Positions 53,701 through 64,000 of a stretch of 64,000 nucleotides of DNA are shown here, piece after piece. A program made the position numbers and the translations under genes. Source of the stretch: Lanius collurio. Taxonomy: Eukaryota; Chordata; Aves; Passeriformes; Laniidae. Position 1 is the first letter of the stretch. The number at the start of each line of letters is the position of its first letter. The notes under the pieces were generated by a model. The model ran no database searches. It saw only the letters and a list, made by a program, of their open reading frames with translations, and was not told the origin of the DNA. The stretch spans positions 28,016,049 through 28,080,048 of the forward strand of contig JACBWW010000002.1 in the NCBI GenBank assembly GCA_020086605.1, written 5' to 3'.

Positions 53701-56029
53701 TGCAAAAGGAACCCTTTTCTCTGAAAATCATTTACATGGGCTGTTTCCATCCTGCTCAAGGTCAAGGGCTTTGATGGTGCAGAGGAGTCACTTCTCTGGG
53801 GGCTCCTCACCAGCTCCTGAAGCTGCTCTGATGTAGCCCAGATGGGGGTTGTCCCCACACAGGGCTGGAACTACCACAACATTGTGGCACTAATGACAGG
53901 ATCTTTGACTGCCTGTGTTGGGATGCCAGGCGGCCCATGCTTTCCCACTCCATAGGCAGGAGCCTGTTGTGGCTTGCACAAAGCACCAGGCTCAGGCCAC
54001 TCTGCAGGAATAAGCAGAGGGCTTGGCAGGAGGACCAAGTGCCTTGGACCCTGTTTTGCCCCTGAATGAATTTGGGATGCAGTGGGAGGTTGTTTCATCC
54101 CTTCCCTCAGGAATTTCTTTGGGATGGCAGCCAGGGGGTGGGGATAGCATCCAGAGCTTAGTTCTTGCATTTGCAAAATTCACACTTTGTAAAATCCAGT
54201 TCAACACCAGTGTTGAATTGAGTTAAAAATGAAAACCAACAGTTACAGCAATTGCACAACCATGGCATTGGAGCCCCCATGGCTACGAAGGCTGAGCCCA
54301 TGGAGGGCTGGCCTCAACTGTGGACTGGGGGCTGCAGGGTAGTCCCTCTGTGGGTGCCTGGGGGCTGTGGCCTCCCTTGCTCCTGCCCTGAATGAGAGCT
54401 TTCATGGGCCCTGAGTGCTTCTGCCGAAGGGAAGGGGTAACTGCCTCCTGTGCTTGAGCCAGGTACAGGTGCTGAAGGGGAGAGGGGCTCAAGAGCTGTG
54501 GGGCTGCCTGGTAGTGCAGAGCTTCTGACCTGCTCTTGTTTGGAGTGCTGGGATGAACATCCCTCACTGGCTGCATCCACGGCACTACTTTGACATTGTC
54601 CACAGCGTGACTGGGCAGAGCAAGTGACCTGTGTCTCCTATGAGCTCTCACCATGTAGACAGGCTAATAGGGGCAAACTAAAGACAGCATGAGAAGTTAG
54701 GCTTCACCGTGTCATCCTCTCTTTTCCTGGTGAGAGAGTGAGCGCTGAGCTGCCCAGCTCTGCAGCCAGGGGCGAGTGGATTTCCTGCTTGTTTGTAATG
54801 TCTTTGCTATGTTGATAGTGGCAATTTGTTAGGGTTAACAAGTAGGGCTTCATGAAGCTTTCTGGGAAAGGGGTGTCTGCAGAGAGGACTCTCCCCGCTT
54901 CCTCCCCAGCTCTGAAGGGTGTCCCTGCTGGATCTGGGAGAGGCAGATACTAGGGGATTAGCGCGCGCTGGAAGGGCTGCAGCCGGAGGGAAGGCTTGGC
55001 ACCGCCGCCTGGATGAGAGCTCGCAACAATGGCGAGCTGCAGCCTGCCAAATCTCAACACAGCAGGCAAGGCTAGGCTCAGCTCAAGCTAAACGGGAGCC
55101 GTGTAGGACCCTCCATTTTGGAAGAGCGCTAGCAAGGTCTGGCACTTGGAATTCTTGGCATCCACAAGTGTCTTCGCTCTTTCTTATCCCCTCCTGTTCC
55201 CAGTAGATTTTGCATCCTTTACAATGGATAAATTATACATGCAGAGTTTACTCTCCTACCCGAGCTTCGAGAATACCCCAGTGCCAGCCAAGGGAGCTGG
55301 TGCATGGGGGAATAGCCAGGAATGTTTAAAATAGTCTGGCCATGTGACTTTGGGGATTGGAAAAGGATAAAAAAAAAAAAAAGAAAAAAAATCCTTTCCC
55401 CCAACACTTTAAATGCAAACCAACTTTTTTTCACGGGAGAGAGTCATGAACTGGTGATCTGTGCGCCAGTCACGAGCCAGCAGCTCTGGTTTCCCTCCTG
55501 GATGCAGAAGCAGCTGTGTCTGGGCCCTGGGGCGAGGCACTCAGAGCCAGAGCCTGCACAGTGGGTGGCTGGATCCAACCTGGGCCGAGGTGGAGGCGGC
55601 TGCCATAGGGAGAGCAGGAAGGTGGCAGAGCCCTCCTGTCCCTCCCACTTTGGCTGGCGCTGAATGATTAAAACTAAGGGCGGTTGTACCTGCATTTGTA
55701 CATACAGCTTGTTCTGTGTAAGCTCTCTGTAGGGAGAAAAACCAGCCATGAAAAGGGAGACTTGGGAGATGTGGATCCCAGTTTGGACAGGGAGCCATCT
55801 GGGAAAAGTGAGGTGCTCAGCCCCACATACTCCTCCTTGTTCAGCTGCCCACCCACTCCTGTTCATCTGTCCCTGCATCTCCCTGCCTGTGGTGGCACCC
55901 ACTGCATCCATCTCACCGTATCTGGACCCAGGAACACCCCTGTCACCCCAGGGATGGTGACAGGGACAGTGTTCTCCAATCTCCCAGCATCTCCTCATGC
56001 CCAAGGTTGACTGCTGCTGCTCACCCCAT
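50761..56029. other. Intergenic sequence without recognised gene
   Basis: No coding exon is recognised. Frames up to 186 codons (minus, 55444-56004) overlap others and look fortuitous. An A-rich run lies at 55370-55390. A small CpG-bearing patch (gcgcgcgctgg) lies near 54960-55030. Confidence 0.55.
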
Positions 56030-56420
56030 TGCCAGAGAGCAGAGGGGCAGCCGCATTAATGAAGATTTTAATGATGGCTACCGGCTTGTACTACAAGCAT
56101 CTGAGTCTCATTTGAATTCAGGCAACTTTAAGCTCTTTTGGCAGTATAAAAGGACCTGCAAGTGGATTCCAGTCACATGTACATTTGCTTTTAGACTCCA
56201 GCGCAGTGCCAGCGTGATGTAAAGGGGCCTCCGCGAGCCGGAGAATCAGGCCCTGCATATTTTACACTCTTTTATAGCTTACTGTGACTCTGCTTATCTC
56301 TAACAGTTAAAAAACGAGTGCCAATGGTCTACACGCTGGATACGTATCATGCAAAACCAAATATAGCACGGCTCAAGAACACTCTTTGCATAATGTACAT
56401 ATGTATTTCATTTATTTTTG
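56030..56420. promoter_or_regulatory. Candidate conserved noncoding element with TATA-like box
   Basis: Long stretch with few simple repeats containing gcattaatgaagattttaat (56053-56072), TATAAAAGG at 56145-56153 and CpG-bearing ctccgcgagccgg (56229-56241). It has the texture of a conserved enhancer or an orphan core promoter. No reading frame is supported. Confidence 0.3.
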
Positions 56421-57658
56421 TAAAAATTCTGCTTAAGCATATGGAAGGGAAGGAGTGATAACACTGCCTAGAGGCAGATATAATGTGGTCAGGCAATGTG
56501 CAAGCTTCCTCACACAGCTCGAGGAATGTGCCTGAGTTTGAAGTTGTTACATGAGTCCTGGACAATTCCTTAGCGGCGAGAAGCAAGTAGGTCATACAGA
56601 TGACTTTGTGACAGGGGTCTTCATTCACATCAGATGGCAGAGATCCTCCAAATGCATTTCACCTGGGGCTTATGTTTTCTAACCCAGAACTATGGATGTG
56701 CAAGACTCCGGCTGAAAATAACCGTGGAGATCCATATTTAGGAGCCTGCATGCATGAATTTTTCTTCAAACTTTTGGCTTGCCACATCGACCAGTAATTC
56801 TACAAACCCTCTGGCTTATATTACATAGCACAACCACAAATGCCAATTGCAAAAAATTAAAAAAAAAAAAAAGGTAACCCATTACCAGAAAAAAACCCCA
56901 TCAACCCATATTTAATAAAATTTAAAGTTCCTTGTCCTTCCCTGGCAGGGACAGCCAGACGGGACTGACCCCAGTGCCTGGCGCTGAGAGATGCTGGGAT
57001 CCTGCCAGTGCTTCAAACAAGAACTCTGCTTTGTTCATCTTAAAGTGTGCCTCTGTTCATGCTGCTTTTTTCCACTTTCCTTGTATGAAGACAAAATTAT
57101 ATTTTTAAAAATCAGAGTGGCTTCTGCTACAGATTGGGGTAAACCACGTCAGCTTTAACTTGGGCATTCATCACCTCTCAGGCACAGTGGGAGTCACCGG
57201 GACCTATTTGACACTGCATCACATATCAGCTCCTGGATGCTTGGCCAAAGCTGACCCTGAGCCTTCTGGGGCCCTTGATGTGGCCTTGCTGTGCTGAGGG
57301 GATCTCCCAGTCCTGCCGCAGCTCCCAGTAAGCAGGAAAGCTGGGAGCACTGAACTGGCCAGCATCTCACTTCCCTTTACTAATCTCTCCTGGATTTACT
57401 CCTGATTTTTACAGGTGCAAATGACAGGCAAACTAAATATTTTAGCACCAGCTGATGTTTGCAGATCCAGCAGTGTGTGAGGTGCTTTGAAGCTGGCATG
57501 CAGAAGGCAGCTGCCTGTACTGGAGTACACAAAATTGAAAGGCTGATCTTCCAAAGAGGTTGCACCTTGGTTGGGGAAGATTCTCAGACATAATCTTGAT
57601 TTCATGTTTAAGTTCATTTTGTTCAGGAAAACACCAAAGCATATATTTATCTGTAAGT
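56421..57658. other. Intergenic sequence without recognised gene
   Basis: Contains an A run near 56859-56871. Nothing else is supported. Confidence 0.55.
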
Positions 57659-57693
57659 GGATAATTTAGTGTAATTCTGGATAATTTAGTGTA
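57659..57693 (+). repeat. Two-copy 20-base tandem repeat
   Basis: The word ggataatttagtgta occurs at 57659-57673 and again at 57679-57693, separated by attct, giving a period of 20 bases. Confidence 0.9.
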
Positions 57694-57739
57694 GCTCATC
57701 TAAAAGGGGTGCTTCGCTAAACAGGGGCTGTGAGAACAC

Positions 57740-58400
57740 ACTTAAACTAAACTGAAGTCAATGGGCTTTACTTCTGAGTAACGTGACCTGGTGTCTGAAG
57801 CACTGGGATAGAGGTCTAAAGGGCTTGATGGAGAAGGGAAGGATGAAGAAATAGAGATTACAGTGACATTAATGTGGTTACTCATGGACACAAGTGCAGG
57901 ACATGCATTTTACCCATGGATTTGTGTGGATCTCCACTAACAGGCTTTGTTTTAGGACTTGGGGGGATCCATGGTCATGGCGTTTTCTTACTGGCTTGCA
58001 AACACTTTCTGCTGAGAGGTTGTTTTACAGAAGAAATTAGACTGGTCTGAGACAGACAAGGTTGGAGCAGAGATGTTTTAAGAAGACAAAGAGCTATCAG
58101 GGCATGAACATAACAGAGGCAGTAACATCCAACAAGATACCTTTTTCTGTGTTGTGCTTTCCCTTTCTACCCTGAGCCAAAGCTTTTTATAATTTTTTTT
58201 ACTGGTATAAAGTCATTTGCTTAATATAGTCTTATGCAGCTGTAACTGAGAATAAAATTAGATCTTGTTGTGCTAATTGGGGTCGTGACCCAGAGGAGCA
58301 GTTAAACATACGCTTAGCATGACACAGGAGAGCTACTCCACCTGAGTCAGTAAGGGTACTCCTAAGCTTGAGGTTAAGCAGTGTTTCAAGTATTTGGAGC
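57740..58400. repeat. Ancient amniote interspersed-repeat traces
   Basis: Three segments recall old repeats widely seen in turtle, crocodile and bird DNA: actgaagtcaatgggcttta near 57750-57770, gcagctgtaactgagaataa near 58237-58256, and a block at 58320-58375 ending in cctaagcttgaggttaagca. All are diverged and fragmentary, and the family assignment (CR1/L3-like) is by memory of consensus words only. Confidence 0.4.
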
Positions 58401-61400
58401 ACACAGTTCACAAGAGCTGGTTTCCAACCTCCTCCCATTTCTGCTTGGATACCTCAAAGCTCCAAACATTTTCATCTTAAAATAGTGAATGTTTCACAGG
58501 GAACTATTATCATTTTAGTACCTTCCTTGGAGGAAAATTGCCCTCCAAATAAAGGGGTGAATTTCATTTTAGGAGAACTGCAAGACTAGAGACAAAGGCA
58601 TCTCTCCTTTACTGACCTTCATTTTGGTAGCAGTGGGAGTTCCTGGTTGCTCCTTCAGTGGAGGAATTAGAAGGAGGTGTTTGTAGGAAAGTCTGTGGTT
58701 CACTGGCTTGCAGATTGTTGAAGACAGGAAGACTGGGTCTTAATTTAAACTATTAATTGGAGGGACACAATAAAACATATAGGATTTACTTGCCTACAAA
58801 CCTCTGAAATGTCTTCTATTTTTAGAATTCTCTGCAAATGCTTTTCATGCAAATGTACACGCACGTATACATACGTATGTACATCTCTGTTATGTAAATC
58901 AACTCTGATTTCTTATTCACTGTGTTAAGGAGCTTCAGAAAGGCTTTGGCATTTCTTTTACTGTGATGGGATTTTTATCTTTAAAGAAATAGTTAAACCT
59001 GCATACCATAAAGATACTTTTAAAGCAGTCTGACTCTGATAGCTATATTCAAGCAAAATACAATCTGGTTGTGCCAGTCCCCTGAAGTACTTCCCTGAAT
59101 ACTGGCAAACTTTTAATTGCTTGCTTAAAGCTGATGCTGAAATATCTGACTGAACTGAGCCTTATCCATTAATCCAGAGTGTTTGCCTGGAGAGCCAGGC
59201 ACTTGAGGTGTGACAGAGAAAGTACAAGGAGCTGCCTCAACCTCCATGGCCTGCTACAAAACACAGATCTGGCCCATGGAGCCATTGGAAGCCTTTACCT
59301 GCAGTGCAGGGTCACACCGAGTCTTGTGTCCCTTGTATGTCTAGTCCTCCACCCACATGTCCCATGATGGCACCGGGCAGGGAGCTCTGGCTGTGTGTCT
59401 CCTGGAATAAAACTTCTATTCCTTGAGTCACCGTGAGTCTCCATCCTGCTGGCAGCAAGTCAGGAGATGACTATGGCAGACCTCTTCAGTGCAACACCAC
59501 CTTTTATAAAGCCATCAAAATCCAGAGGGAAGCCAAGAATTCCTGAGGCTGGATTGCATTGCAGTGTGCCCAGTAAGCAAAGATGTATGTTACATGTATG
59601 CCTAAAATGGAAACACGAGCTCGTGCCTGCTTCAAAGGCAGCAGCCAGCAAATTCTCTCTGGAGCCCAAATGCTCGTCCCAGCAGACAGCTCTACTGGCT
59701 GAGAACAAAGGTGAGAGGCAGGCCCCAGCCCTGCTGCAGTATCTGTAGAGCAGCAGCCAGATCTGCTGCAGGATATCTGCAAATAAAGTGGTTGAATCCC
59801 ACCACATCTGCAAGAGAACTAAAAAATTCAGCAATCAGAAAACATATTGGCAAATATTTCCTTTTTCCTCTAAGTAGAAGGATGTTTCTTAGTAGCAGCT
59901 TCTGCCTCTTCCCGTTGTCAGCTGCTTTGTGTGACTTCCCTTTTCACTTTAAGCTGTCTATACCGAACCCCGAAGGAAATGATGTGGGATTATTTTACAC
60001 CCAAGTTGTATATCCCATAAAAAAGGGAGCACCCTGCTGTGGCAAGCAATGGCTTCCATACAGTGGCAATGCATAGAAAGCAGACACTGACTTTGAAAAG
60101 TAAAGCACTCCAGGGAGTCACTGCTCTCCCTGAGGAAATAACATTTACAGTGCACCAACTCCATTTGTTCCAGGGAGGTTTCTAACCTGTTGTCTGGATT
60201 TTAATGCAGTTCAGGCTGTCACATCACACCAAGTTATGAGATACCTTTAGTGAATAAGAACAACAGGCTCAAAGGATTGGGGTTTGTTTGTTGTAAATAT
60301 TGTTTATTGATGAAGATTAATGAAGGAAGAGCCAGTGCAGAGCAATCAGGTAAAGGAGGCAAAGCAGTGATGTCCCTTTGCCACAGACTGCCCTCTTAGA
60401 ATACCAGGACCAATTGCCCCTCAGTCTTGATTTCCATGGGGGTCTCAGTGTTGAGCTCCAGCCAGAGAGGTGAAAGTGAGCAATTTCCATATTGCCTGCA
60501 TTCCCTGAGTATTCATCCCTCTTGCTCAAAAAGAAAAAGAAAAAAAAATAAAGGAAAGAAGAAAGCAAGCCTCACATTTTCTGTGGCATCTCAAGCTGGG
60601 GGGAAAGGCCAAGATAAATGGATACTTTCAAGGTCATTAGCTTGTGGAGCTCATAGTTTGTATTGCCCTGCCAGAGCCTGGCTTGGAGAGGTTATAAATG
60701 TTTTTCGTCTGGAGCAGGGAGCTCATTGTTGGAGTTTGGATCCTCTGCTTGGCTGACAGTGAAAAATCCAAACTCTGGAGGAGCAGGGCCCCCCTCTCTG
60801 CCCAGGAGGTCTTTTGTCTATTCATCTGTAGCAGAAAACACAGGGAATTAGATGTGAGTTTGAAGATATTGCAATGCCTCACCGCTATGGTTGCCACCAC
60901 CAAAAATGTCGCTGGGCAGCTGACCTTCCTGGCAGCCCACCAAGAGAGAAACAAGGTCAAGTGCTGTTTGCTCTCCAAGAAAATTACATTGAAATGATGT
61001 CCAGTCCTCTCCAGCCTCACCAGCCAGCAGCCCCATGGTCTGTGGAGAACAGACAGGGGAAGGGACAGAGTCAGAAACCGAGGGTGTGGGGCAAGGCACC
61101 ATCTACTGGCTGCATATTTTGGGAGTACCCTGAGCCAAGGCACTGATGTGCCTTTTGCAGCTGCAGCAAGGGCAGCACTGCAGCAGCTGAGCCCACCTGC
61201 TGACATGCAGGTGTCTTCTCCTCGCCACTGCTCCCAGGCCTGCCAAAAGTCACTGCTTTTGTTTGTATAAGTAAACAACCTGCACCTGGCTCCCTCCCAT
61301 ACTGCTCAGGGCCCCTGAGGGGGGTTTGGAGGGGCAGGGGCACAGACACCATGGCAGTGAAACCCAGCCTCTGAGGGGGATGGCCTGGCCATCTACAGCT

Positions 61401-61720
61401 CTCCTGCCTTTTCCCATTGCTTTGTCACCCAGCAGTGACACTTGGTACAGGAAGGGTGTGTGCAAGGGCAGACATCCTTCAATCTCACTGCCCTGCCTTG
61501 AAGGCTGCTGCATTATGCTACGTAAGACCAGAGTTCTTCCTTCAAAATCAGGTTTCTCCATTCTCCCAGGCATGGACTGGGTTTGCTCAATGGATCAAGC
61601 TTCCCCCAGCACCTCAGGCCCCATAGCTTCCAGGGGATCCATAAATGGTGCAGATAAATTGTTGTTAGGGGTCAATGCCACCAACTGAAATGGCTAGAAA
61701 ATTCCAGCTATTTGGTGCAC
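58401..61720. other. Intergenic sequence without recognised gene
   Basis: Frames up to 213 codons (minus, 60637-61278) have no recognisable domain. An A-rich run lies near 60530-60550. No gene is supported. Confidence 0.55.
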
Positions 61721-61724
61721 AGTC

Positions 61725-61875
61725 AGGGCAGATGTTTTATAGCCTCTGGTGGAATATCAGTAGAAATATTTCACAGTGGTAAAGGTCAAAGTTGGACTCT
61801 AAAATAAGCGGAGCCAGCATTTTTGATGACTCTCCAATTAGAGGAATATTTATTGGCAGCTAATATCTGCAGAAC
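61725..61875. promoter_or_regulatory. Candidate noncoding regulatory element
   Basis: Contains AAAGGTCA at 61781-61788 followed by aagttgg, which resembles a nuclear-receptor half-site or loose direct repeat, and ccaattag homeodomain-like sequence near 61834-61841. Function is inferred from motif content only. Confidence 0.2.
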
Positions 61876-64000
61876 AAAAATGTCTCACTTAGAAACAAAA
61901 GAAGAGTTTTAGCAGTGGCCTCTGAGAGCCATCAGACCTCCCAGACCTCATGCTGGCACAGAGGATCTACAGGGATTTTGTCGTCTTCTCCCAGGGCTTG
62001 AAGCACCCCTGACACATGGAGTCAAGCCCCTCTGCCTCTTGACTGTGCACTGCTGAAGAGGCTCCCTTGGTGGCTAACCACAGGGATTTCTGTTCAGCAG
62101 TTCCAGGTCTTGACACTGAAACAACTTTTGGCATCTCCATTGCTTCTCCTTCCCTTGTTCCACTGAGCCCATGGGTCTGGCTTGCCTGCTGCCTGCACTG
62201 GTTGAGGAGCAGTGGGAGATGTTTTTCCAAGCCTTTTCTCCTCACCGCCTCCAAGAGCCTCCAAAAAACTGCCTCAGCACAGAGCAACAAAGATTTTTTT
62301 CCCACTTAGCTGCAGCAATATCTGCAGGACAGATGGACCGAGCTGAGATTTAAGTGCCAGGTGCAAGTCCATTTTGCTACTGAATTTATGCCCAGGATAA
62401 TATTCAGTGGAAGTTTTAGTTTATATAAAGATCCATCCCCAAGCATATATAAACTAGAGACTGAAATAATACAATTAGAAAGTAGGCAGGGCATGAATTA
62501 GCAGTGCTCTTCCTAAGATATTTCTGAAATGGCACACAAAAATACTGAGAGCAGATGTTAGATTGCTTTCGGAGGACAAAAATGGGTCAGACCTTATAGC
62601 AGCATTTCTAACCACCATGTAGTCTCTGTTGTCCTATATTTCTCAGGATGAGTGTGAGGAACACTAATGCTCCTGCTCCAGGTGTCCCGAACCGCTGGAA
62701 CTGAGGCAGTGCTGGTATGTGTGAGAGGAAGGTCTGCCTTTCCGTCTGTCATCTTCAGAAAAATAAGCTCTCTCCACATCTGAATCAGGCAAAAGCAGAA
62801 TGGTCAGCCCAGATGTCGCTGTCCAAAGAATGAGGGTTTGGGGAGCAGACAGACCCCAGGAAGCACGAGATGAAGCCCAAGCAGCTGCAAGTGCTCTGGT
62901 TGTGGTGTTACCCTGTGGCCAGGGGCTGGAAGGTGAGGAGGAAGACTCATGAGACCTGTACGGCACTAGGCATGGAGCACAGACCTGGCAGCTGGGGCAG
63001 GAGCCATGCTGGGGCTGGAAACCAGGGACCAAGTGGCAGACGTGCCTGCAGCCTGGGCAGGGCTGACCTTGGCTGAGGTGGAACGGATGGATAGCCACGA
63101 GGCACCGGCAGGACCTCCCTGACAGACAGACCAGCCTGAAACATGAGGCCTCTGCATGGGAGCCAGATCATTTGCCATCACCTTGTCAGTGTCCTGGGAT
63201 GACCTGGACACTGAACCACTCAGGCTGACTTAGTGCCTGGAGAGCCTGTAGCTCCTGGGACAAATAGCTTACCATCACCTTCACCTGTTTGGTTTTGCTA
63301 GCAGAAAGGTAGCAAACAATTCAGTGGTTTTGGGTTTGTTTTGGTTTGCTCTTTTTTCAAGTTGTGATTTCCTACTATAGAAAGTCTTCCTGAAGAATTG
63401 CTTTCAAGTCATCTGATGCTTGTTGGAAACTGAGGTTTCCCTGGGTAGCAATGGTTAAAAGACACAGTTGTGTTCCCTGCATACTGCCAAGGTCTGTATC
63501 ACTCCATGCTGGCTGCAGACAGTAGCAAGTAAGCCTGTGGCTGTAGCAGCAGGAGAGTTACAGGAGAGGGGAAAAAGTACGTACAGGTAGTGGCTCTGTG
63601 ATTCCTGCTAGCAGGCACCCAGGATAGCAGAAAGCAGGCAGTGACACTTTAATTCTGCTGAAAACACCAGTAAAAGTCCCCCTGCCTCCCCACACAGCCT
63701 AGGCTTTGGCTTCAGTATTTCTGTCACAAAAGCAACTGGGACAGGAGGGCTGTGCTTCACAGGCATGGCAGAAATCCCAGATAAGGTCTAAGAGAAAGGA
63801 CACCCACTTCCCTGAGTGCCTGTAATGCTGGGACAGGGCTGCGGGAACGGCTGGACCTGGCGGGGCTCCTCCAGGCTCTGGGGTCACAGCCTGATGGCTC
63901 CTGGCAGCATTGTAGACTAACAAGGACTATCCTCAGGGACCAGCATCTCCAGAGCAACGAGGGGGACAATGGCAGGAATGCTCCCTGGCCCTGACCAAGT
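61876..64000. other. Intergenic sequence to the window end without recognised gene
   Basis: Overlapping short frames (up to 144 codons) with no known similarity. An AT-rich patch at 62395-62475 holds two atataaa words. Nothing else is supported. Confidence 0.55.

Noticed and set aside
60637..61278. 213-codon minus-strand frame
   Set aside because: No domain, overlapped by several frames on both strands, and no splice or polyadenylation context to support a gene.
20591..64000. ZBTB18 coding exon
   Set aside because: A BTB plus zinc-finger frame of about 500 codons would be obvious outside the 390-base gap, and none is present.

Overview
This is a 64 kb stretch of vertebrate nuclear DNA, most likely from a bird. 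The evidence is one multi-exon gene with canonical GT-AG introns, its short total span, few young interspersed repeats, isolated CpG islands, faint ancient amniote repeats, and a scaffold gap of 390 N. The bird call is an inference; no species is claimed.

Region 1 (1 to about 20,590, plus strand, AT-rich) holds the 3' four fifths of ADSS2, encoding adenylosuccinate synthetase isozyme 2, a purine-nucleotide enzyme. Eleven coding exons can be read and joined in consistent phase. They give the C-terminal 361 of an expected 456 residues or so, ending at the stop codon 19326-19328. The promoter and the first exons, which carry the N-terminal GTP/IMP catalytic segment, lie left of the window. The 3' UTR runs about 1.26 kb and has a proximal ATTAAA and a distal AATAAA.

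Region 2 (about 20.6-64 kb, GC-richer) shows no protein-coding gene that I can recognise. In mammals the 3' flank of ADSS2 leads toward C1orf100 and ZBTB18. No BTB or zinc-finger reading frame is visible here, so the window appears to stop within the intergenic territory, though short unrecognised exons cannot be excluded. The region contains two CpG islands (about 29.76-31.11 kb and 41.94-43.11 kb, the second broken by the gap), a candidate LTR near 40.2-40.83 kb, a degraded LINE reverse-transcriptase tail near 46.75-47.06 kb next to a G-quadruplex-type G tract, and traces of ancient amniote repeats. It also has several stretches whose homeodomain, GATA, E-box or TATA words suggest noncoding regulatory elements.

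No new multi-gene system was found. The observations most worth checking are the TAATTA/E-box block inside the first CpG island, the gapped CpG island, the LINE remnant with its adjoining G tract, and the candidate LTR with its 215-codon open frame.
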